DNA of 64,000 bases from JAYREN01 sp963663375. Lineage in GTDB: Bacteria; Acidobacteriota; Holophagae; Holophagales; Holophagaceae. A program made the translations under genes and the position numbers. This document shows positions 58,838 to 64,000 of this stretch, in pieces. Each line of letters begins with the position of its first letter. Within the stretch, counting starts at the first letter, position 1. Below the pieces are notes generated by a model. The model was given only the letters and a program-made list of their open reading frames with translations. It had not been told where the DNA came from and searched no databases. The stretch is taken from contig OY760195.1 in the NCBI GenBank assembly GCA_963663375.1, forward strand, positions 2,852,001 to 2,916,000, given 5' to 3'.

Positions 58838-60100
58838 CTAGAAGTAGAACCCGAGGGCGACATTGAACTGGTTTTGCCCGGTGCGGGCGCCGTTCTGGGT
58901 CCGCTGGTAGTCGGCCTTCAGCGCCGTCTGGGCGATGGGTTTGTACGCGACGCCCACCGTCAGCAGGTTCTGGTCCTGGCCCAGATCGGCGGCCACGCCC
59001 GAGACCACCTCAGCCTGGGTGTTGAGGCGCTCGAAGCGCAGGTAGGGAATCAAGGCCTGACGGGAGCCGCTGAGCAGGTCGTAGCCAGCCTCCAGGTAGC
59101 CGCCCCACTGGCGGGTGCCCACTTCCCGGGCGGGATCCAGGGGTGCGAGGGCCGCCACGCCTTCCCGGTTCAGGCTGGTCTGGGCGTAGAGACCGCGAAG
59201 CTGCAAGCCGCGCCAGCGCCATTCGCCGTGGATATCCATCAGCGTCGTGCGGATGGGCTCGCCCAGGCCGCTCTGGTTGCTGTTGCCGGTGTAGAAGCTC
59301 GTGCCCAGGGTGGTGCCGGGCAGGGGTTGCCAGTCCAGCCGCCCCGTCCAGGCCAGACTCTGGGCGTTGGCCTCCTTGCCCGCCTGTCGGCCGCTCCGGA
59401 TGCCCGAGGCCGTGAACTTGTCGGCCCGCAGGCCGTTCATCAGGTACAGCCGGTAGGTGAAGTGGCCCGGCAATTCGCCGTGCACGCCCACGCCGTTCTC
59501 GTGCCAGGTGCTGGGGATGATGTTGCGCTCCACCAGGGGGCGCCGTGCGCCCAGAAAGGCCGGGGGCTCGTGCAGTTCGTTGATGAAGCCCATGGGCACC
59601 AGCATCTGACCCGCGCGGAGATTGAAGGCGGGGTTCAGCAGGAAGTCCAGGTAGGCGAACTCCACCACTACTTCGCCTTCGGGAAGTTCGTCGCTGTAGC
59701 CCCCGTGTTCGAACTCGATCTCCGAATTGAAGACGATGTGCTCGTTGAACTTGTAGCCGGTGTAAAGGACCAGGCGGAGGGCATCGAGGTTCTTCTCGCC
59801 CACGCCGGTGGTACCATCCTGGAGCTTGTTCTCCTTGGACTGATAGAGGAACTCACCGTAGCCGCCGATGCTGAGGCCGCCCTTGGCCGCATAGACCTTG
59901 GAGGCGGCGGGCGCGAAGCCGAAGCTCCCGCTGCTGGGGGCTTCGGGCATGGCCGCCCCGGTCTTCTGGGCCTCCAGCTCCCGGGAGAGGATCTCGACCT
60001 TGCGCTCGAGTTCTTTCATCCGGGCGTCGGCGGGGGCTTCCTGGGCGAAGGCGGGGCAGGCTAGCAGGGCCAGCGCGAGGGAGCTGAGGGATGACTTCAT
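58838..60100 (-). CDS. Outer-membrane porin with N-terminal coiled coil
   Basis: The 420-residue protein has a signal peptide (MKSSLSSLALALLACPAFA), a short coiled-coil segment (ARMKELERKVEILSRELEAQ), and a barrel region ending in the aromatic FNVALGFYF. Strand motifs such as GGLSIGGYGEFLYQ, FNSEIEFEHGGYS and DKFTASGIRSG fit beta-barrel porins. It may allow electron acceptors or ions to enter. ATG at 60100 overlaps the apbE stop (ATGA). The gene is in the middle of the flavinylation operon. Confidence 0.85.
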   Translation of the reverse strand: MKSSLSSLALALLACPAFAQEAPADARMKELERKVEILSRELEAQKTGAAMPEAPSSGSFGFAPAASKVYAAKGGLSIGGYGEFLYQSKENKLQDGTTGVGEKNLDALRLVLYTGYKFNEHIVFNSEIEFEHGGYSDELPEGEVVVEFAYLDFLLNPAFNLRAGQMLVPMGFINELHEPPAFLGARRPLVERNIIPSTWHENGVGVHGELPGHFTYRLYLMNGLRADKFTASGIRSGRQAGKEANAQSLAWTGRLDWQPLPGTTLGTSFYTGNSNQSGLGEPIRTTLMDIHGEWRWRGLQLRGLYAQTSLNREGVAALAPLDPAREVGTRQWGGYLEAGYDLLSGSRQALIPYLRFERLNTQAEVVSGVAADLGQDQNLLTVGVAYKPIAQTALKADYQRTQNGARTGQNQFNVALGFYF

Positions 60101-61053
60101 GGAATCTCCAGGATCAGGAAGGTGGGGTTGAGCATTCGGAAGGCCCTCGTCATGCGGGCCGGTCCGTGGTTCGGGAGAAAGAGGGCGGCGAGGCCCCGGG
60201 CTTCGGCCCAGGCCAGGCCATGGTCGGGGCCGAGTACGTAGAGGGCGGTGCTGAGGAGGTCGGCGTCGAGGGCGGAGGGGCTGACCACGGAGACGGCGCC
60301 CCAGTTCGGGCAGGGCTCGCCGCTGCGGGGATCCAGGATGTGGTTGCCTCGCTCGGAGCAACCGCTGGTGCTCAAGGAAGCGTTTTTCAGGCGCAGGCGC
60401 AACATCGGTCGGCGTCGATCCAGAGGTTGGGCCACCTCGACTTCGATGGCGCGGCCCCAGGCCAGGAGCTGCCCTCCGAAATTCAGTTGGCCGATGGCCG
60501 CACCCCGAGCCTCGGCCACCCGCCGGGCGGCATCCAGGGCGTAGCCCTTGAGGAAGGCGCCTTCCTCCAGGCCAGCCTCGGGATGGAGCAATCGCACCGT
60601 GCCCATCTGGGGGTCCAACCGCAGATGGGAAACCCCCGAGGCGGCCCGGGCCCGGGTCAGCTCCTCGGCCGTGGGTCGGCGCCCGCCCTCGCGAATGCCC
60701 CAGGCCCGGAGGAGGGCGCCGAGGACGGGATCGAAGGCGCCCTCGGTTTCCGTGGACCAGGCCTGGGCGCGGGTCAGCAGCTGAATCCACTCCGGGGGGA
60801 AGGACCGGGGCTCGCCCTTGGCCGCATTGAGGCGGCTCCAAAGGGAATCCGGACGCCAGGTGGAGGTGGCCCCTTCGATGCGCGCCACCTCGGCCAGCAT
60901 GGCCTCGGCGGCCTCCGTGAGCTTGGCATCGCTGCCGCCCTCCAGCCGGAGGGTGAGCCGTGTGCCCATGGCCAGCACGGCCCGCTCGGAGGTGGGTTTG
61001 GGCATAGCTACGGCAGGGTAGGCCAGCAGGCCGACCAGGAGAAGGGAGCGCAT
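60097..61053 (-). CDS. apbE: FAD:protein FMN transferase (ApbE)
   Basis: The 318-residue exported enzyme attaches FMN from FAD to Thr/Ser in target proteins. Seen: signal peptide (MRSLLLVGLLAYPAVAM), MGTRLTLRL, STWRPDSLWSRLN, GAFDPVLGALLRAWG, GAFLKGYALDAA, NHILDPRSGEPC and LDADLLSTALYVLG. Its expected target is the FMN-binding protein three genes downstream. First gene of the operon; a candidate operator lies 10-26 bases upstream of its start. Confidence 0.92.
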   Translation of the reverse strand: MRSLLLVGLLAYPAVAMPKPTSERAVLAMGTRLTLRLEGGSDAKLTEAAEAMLAEVARIEGATSTWRPDSLWSRLNAAKGEPRSFPPEWIQLLTRAQAWSTETEGAFDPVLGALLRAWGIREGGRRPTAEELTRARAASGVSHLRLDPQMGTVRLLHPEAGLEEGAFLKGYALDAARRVAEARGAAIGQLNFGGQLLAWGRAIEVEVAQPLDRRRPMLRLRLKNASLSTSGCSERGNHILDPRSGEPCPNWGAVSVVSPSALDADLLSTALYVLGPDHGLAWAEARGLAALFLPNHGPARMTRAFRMLNPTFLILEIP

Positions 61054-61062
61054 TTGAACCTC

Positions 61063-61079
61063 GACTGAGACTCAGTCTC
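61063..61079. promoter_or_regulatory. Overlapping palindromes upstream of apbE (metal-regulator operator candidate)
   Basis: GACTGAG-A-CTCAGTC (61063-61077) and GAGACT-C-AGTCTC (61067-61079) overlap. The second is a 6-1-6 arrangement like Fur-family sites, though the base composition differs from E. coli Fur boxes. It lies just upstream of apbE and 93 bases upstream of the divergent gene. Confidence 0.5.
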
Positions 61080-61171
61080 CATATTTCTCAAATTCCCGTC
61101 AAGGCCGTCTGGCCGGCCTGTGCGCTAGGTCACAGCCTTTCCTTGGCGGATTTCCAAGGCACACTGAGGGG

Positions 61172-63775
61172 ATGCGAATCCGATCATCCCTGCTTCCCGC
61201 ACTTCTTTTTCCAGTCGTCCTCCAGGCGGGGCCGGGGCGCATCCAGGCACCCGATGCGCCCTGGAGGACCCGCACCACCGCCCACTACCGCATCCACTAC
61301 CCGGCCCATCCCGCCGGGGGCTTCGAGCCCTTTGCGCTGGAGGTGGCCTCTCGAGTTGAGGGCATCCACGGCAAGGTGACGGCGTGGGTGGGGTACGAGG
61401 CCAAGGGGCCCATCGATGTGGTGCTGCGGGATCCGGTGCTGGAGGCCAACGGCATGGCCGTGCCGCTGCTGCGGCGCCCCTTCGTGGAACTCTGGAAGAC
61501 GCCGCCGGAGGCCGATTCGGGCATCGGGCATTTCCGCAACTGGGCGGAGCTGCTGGTGGTCCATGAGTTGACCCACATCCACCACATGCTGCGCCCCCAG
61601 AATCAGCCGAATCTCTGGGACCGACTGGTGGATCTGCCCATTGGCCCTCTGGCTCGCAAGACGCCCCGGTGGGTGCTGGAGGGCTACGCTACGCTCATCG
61701 AAGGCCGCATCACGGGCTCGGGACGTCCCCACAGCGTCTACCGCGCGGCGGTCATCCGCCAGTGGGCGCTCCAGGGCAAGCTGCCGGACTACGAGGCGGT
61801 TTCTGGCATGGGCGGCTTTCGGGGGGGCTCCATGGCCTACCTGGTGGGCAGCGCGTACCTGGAATGGCTGGAACGCCAGAACGCCCAGGATCCCGACATC
61901 CTGAAGAAGTTCTGGAAGCAGCTCACCTCCAAGAAACGCCGGGATTTCGATCCCAGCTTTCGCGCCACCTTCGGCCTGAGTGCCCGGGATGGCTACGATC
62001 GCTGGCGGGCGGAGGTGACCCACGATGCCCTGGCCCTGGAGCGGGCCGCCAAGGCCCAAGGCCTCCTGCGGGAGGGGGAAGTCTTTGCGCGGCTGGAGGG
62101 GGAACTCACCGACCTCGCTGTGAGCCCCGATGGCACCAAGCTCCTGGCCCGGGTGCTGACCAAGGCAAAGCCCGGCATCCAGGTGTGGGATCTCAACCCC
62201 AAGCTCGAAGAGAGGAAGCCTGCCAAGAAGGACGAGAAGCCCGATCCCAGCGAGGTGGAGGACCGCAAGCCCGAGTTCCCTGCCCCCAAAGCCCTGGCCC
62301 TGATCCGCCGCCAGAATGGCGCACTGCCCCGCCACGCCTGGTGGACGGGCAAGGACCAGATCAACTTCGAGCTGCGATACCCCAACGGGGAAGGGGTGCT
62401 CACGCCCACCTTCCAGGTGGCGGATCTCCAGAGTCGTAGGCTGTCCCCGGGACAAGCGCCGCAACCTACCACGGGGTTGCCCTATTCCTGGAAGGAACTG
62501 GATGACACCTGGAATCTGGTGAAGCGACTGCCCGATGGCCGGGAACAGCGCCTCACCCGCACCCTTTCCGCCGCCTGGCAACCTTCGCCTACCCCGGACG
62601 GGAAGTTCCTCTACTACGTTCAGCTCACGGCCATGGGCTGCGAGATCCGCAGGCTGGATCTCTCCCTTCCGCCCCTGGAGGACACGCCGCTGCCCGTGGA
62701 CCCGAAGCCGCTGGTGCCCCGCACGATCCTGAGTCCCGCCGACGAGGCCAACCTGCTTCCCCCTGCGGTCAAGGCGCCGGAGGCCCGGGATTACTCCGTG
62801 TGGGACAGCCACTCCACTGGCAGTCGGGCGAGCTACGGCGCGGCGCCCGGGGGCCAGAGCCTACAGGTGGGCTGGGGCGGCAACGATATCCTGGGGCGGT
62901 TGAACTGGCACGCCCTGGCGGGTTTCGGGTCGGCGGTGGGGCCCCGGGGGGCCACGTTGGGTTTGGCCTACCGGGGCTGGCGCTGGGCCCCAAGCCTGGA
63001 GCTCTTCTCCAGCCTGGAGCGGCCCTCCCGCCAGGACTTCGCGCCCGTGGGCGGCCTTGATCGTCGGCGCAGCGGCGGGGAGTTGGCCTTCACCTGGTCC
63101 CAGGCGGGTCGCTGGCCCGTTAGCTTCCGCCCCGTGATGGCCTGGGAGCGGGTGAAACCTTGGGAATCGGCAGCGGATTCCGTGAGTCGAGGCCTGATGG
63201 GGGCTGCAGTCCAGGTGAGCGGCACCCGCGCTCGGGGCGAGGACTGGAGCCTCGGAGCCGGGTTGAGTGTCCATGGTGCGACTGGACGCACGGAGGGCCA
63301 GGACTGGAACCTGCAGCGAGGCGATCTGCGCCTGCGCCTGGGAACCCCCGCGGGGGGCCTGGTGCTCAAGATGAGCGAGGGGCGCCTGGGAGGCACGCCC
63401 ACGACCCTGGACCGCTTCCACCTGGGGGGCATGGCCACGAGTCTCGTGCCCGCCAGTCTGGACTGGAACCGCCTGGAGCAGATCGCCCTGCCAGGTCATC
63501 TTCAGACCGGCGACCGGCTGCGGCGTTTCCGTGGCGAATTCGGGGATGGCCTGCGCCTGTACCTCGAGCATGCGGCGGTCTGGGACCAGCACCTGACTCG
63601 GCCCGCCTACCAGCGGGTAGTGGGGGCGGAGTTTGCGGTGCATGAGTTGATGCCCCGCAACCTCGCCGAACTGCTGCTGGGGCGCTTCACCCTGACCCTG
63701 GGCGTCCACCGCACCCTGGATGGGGTGATGAAGGATCGCACCGTGGGCACGGTTACCATGGTGCTGCGGCCCTGA
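61172..63775 (+). CDS. Zinc-peptidase/propeller/beta-barrel fusion protein
   Basis: The 867-residue exported protein (MRIRSSLLPALLFPVVLQAG) has three parts. An N-terminal gluzincin-like domain (about 30-290) shows HELTH at 131-135 and PRWVLEGYATLIEG with candidate third ligand Glu170, as in peptidase MA-type families. The middle (about 300-600) has TolB-like propeller strands (LTDLAVSPDGTKLLARV, WQPSPTPDGKFLYYV). The C-terminal 260 residues have alternating strands with aromatic ends (for example TLGLAYRGWRWAPSLELFSS) that look like an outer-membrane barrel. It probably acts at the outer membrane. Substrate is unknown. Confidence 0.78.
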   Translation: MRIRSSLLPALLFPVVLQAGPGRIQAPDAPWRTRTTAHYRIHYPAHPAGGFEPFALEVASRVEGIHGKVTAWVGYEAKGPIDVVLRDPVLEANGMAVPLLRRPFVELWKTPPEADSGIGHFRNWAELLVVHELTHIHHMLRPQNQPNLWDRLVDLPIGPLARKTPRWVLEGYATLIEGRITGSGRPHSVYRAAVIRQWALQGKLPDYEAVSGMGGFRGGSMAYLVGSAYLEWLERQNAQDPDILKKFWKQLTSKKRRDFDPSFRATFGLSARDGYDRWRAEVTHDALALERAAKAQGLLREGEVFARLEGELTDLAVSPDGTKLLARVLTKAKPGIQVWDLNPKLEERKPAKKDEKPDPSEVEDRKPEFPAPKALALIRRQNGALPRHAWWTGKDQINFELRYPNGEGVLTPTFQVADLQSRRLSPGQAPQPTTGLPYSWKELDDTWNLVKRLPDGREQRLTRTLSAAWQPSPTPDGKFLYYVQLTAMGCEIRRLDLSLPPLEDTPLPVDPKPLVPRTILSPADEANLLPPAVKAPEARDYSVWDSHSTGSRASYGAAPGGQSLQVGWGGNDILGRLNWHALAGFGSAVGPRGATLGLAYRGWRWAPSLELFSSLERPSRQDFAPVGGLDRRRSGGELAFTWSQAGRWPVSFRPVMAWERVKPWESAADSVSRGLMGAAVQVSGTRARGEDWSLGAGLSVHGATGRTEGQDWNLQRGDLRLRLGTPAGGLVLKMSEGRLGGTPTTLDRFHLGGMATSLVPASLDWNRLEQIALPGHLQTGDRLRRFRGEFGDGLRLYLEHAAVWDQHLTRPAYQRVVGAEFAVHELMPRNLAELLLGRFTLTLGVHRTLDGVMKDRTVGTVTMVLRP

Positions 63776-63790
63776 GGATGACCTGACCCG

Positions 63791-64000
63791 ATGCGCCTCT
63801 TCCTGCTCCTCTTTCCCCTGATCCTGGGACTCCAGATCCTGCACCGGCGCTACCTGCGGCGGGTGTTGCCGAAGGGCTGGAAACGTTGGCTTTCACCCGC
63901 GCTCATCGCCATTCACGCGCCCCTGATCGTGTACATGCTGCTCCGGCTCACGGGCTTTTCCACCCATGGCCTGGCCCTGCTGCTGCGCCCCTTCGCCCGG
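63791..64000 (+). CDS. Membrane protein, 3' end outside window
   Basis: The 70 visible residues start MRLFLLLFPLILGLQILHRR and include a second hydrophobic segment (PALIAIHAPLIVYMLLRL). No stop is reached before the window edge. The start lies 15 bases after the preceding gene. N-termini like this occur in membrane-linked metallophosphoesterases, but too little is visible to assign it. Confidence 0.5.
   Translation, partial: MRLFLLLFPLILGLQILHRRYLRRVLPKGWKRWLSPALIAIHAPLIVYMLLRLTGFSTHGLALLLRPFAR

Noticed and set aside
59896..60841. Upstream extension of the porin frame
   Set aside because: The extension mirrors apbE in another frame; the porin signal peptide at 60100 defines the start.
61184..62812. 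Long minus-strand open frame (542 codons) opposite the peptidase/barrel gene
   Set aside because: Composition is Arg/Gly/Pro/His-rich as expected for a mirror frame; the plus-strand gene has a signal peptide and motifs.

Overview
This is a high-GC bacterial chromosomal window of 64 kb with short intergenic gaps, many 4-base start/stop overlaps and no plasmid or phage backbone. Gene content fits a Gram-negative bacterium with an outer membrane: a porin, a putative outer-membrane barrel, periplasmic c-type cytochromes and a type IV prepilin peptidase. The mix resembles Acidobacteriota of the Holophagae/Geothrix type: GTP-dependent PEP carboxykinase, a large serine/threonine kinase, many two-component sensors and an M4 protease with Ig-like repeats. 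That placement is an inference from the look of the proteins; no marker gene such as 16S rRNA is present.

Layout. 1-7.6 kb: the end of a receiver-like protein, a membrane-anchored propeller-like protein, an lpd-led operon with two small unknown genes, a polytopic membrane protein, a periplasmic PPIase with a PlsC acyltransferase, and prepilin peptidase. 7.7-15.4 kb: a signalling block with a hybrid histidine kinase, methylmalonyl-CoA epimerase, a Cache chemoreceptor, and a kinase fused to an ABC-substrate-binding-like sensor. 15.5-24 kb: a YihX-like HAD phosphatase, two secreted unknown proteins, mutS, a periplasmic retropepsin-like protein and a MATE/ANKH-like transporter. 24-29.8 kb: a BlaI/M56 pair with visible operators, then a GntR-led operon encoding two ABC ATPase/permease pairs. 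29.9-34.2 kb: an M4 metalloprotease, a secreted DUF1573 protein and an IS630 transposase remnant. 34.2-43.6 kb: a MocR-like regulator, a serine/threonine kinase, an aminotransferase, PEP carboxykinase, a phosphorylase-fold protein and an intergenic inverted repeat. 43.7-51.1 kb: clpB, then a minus-strand run of methylmalonyl-CoA decarboxylase, an unknown gene, a TPR protein, aroB and a NYN-domain protein. 51.2-56.4 kb: an MsbA-like ABC exporter, a TlpA-like thioredoxin and several small stand-alone genes.

The most interesting part is 56.5-63.8 kb. One minus-strand operon encodes ApbE (flavin transferase), a porin, a di-haem peroxidase-like lipoprotein, an FMN-binding protein carrying the ApbE target motif and a four-helix b561-like membrane protein. 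It ends inside a tRNA-Arg(CCG) gene. The likely joint task is extracytoplasmic electron transfer using covalently bound FMN. Overlapping palindromes just upstream of apbE look like a metal-regulator operator. Downstream of the tRNA, an inverted partial copy of its 3' half forms a very long imperfect hairpin. The divergent neighbour fuses a zinc-peptidase domain to a propeller and a putative beta-barrel.

Metabolic genes tie together propionate/methylmalonyl-CoA turnover (epimerase and decarboxylase), 2-oxoacid dehydrogenase function (lpd), gluconeogenesis (pckG) and aromatic amino acid synthesis (aroB). No rRNA, CRISPR array, intact insertion sequence or prophage was seen.
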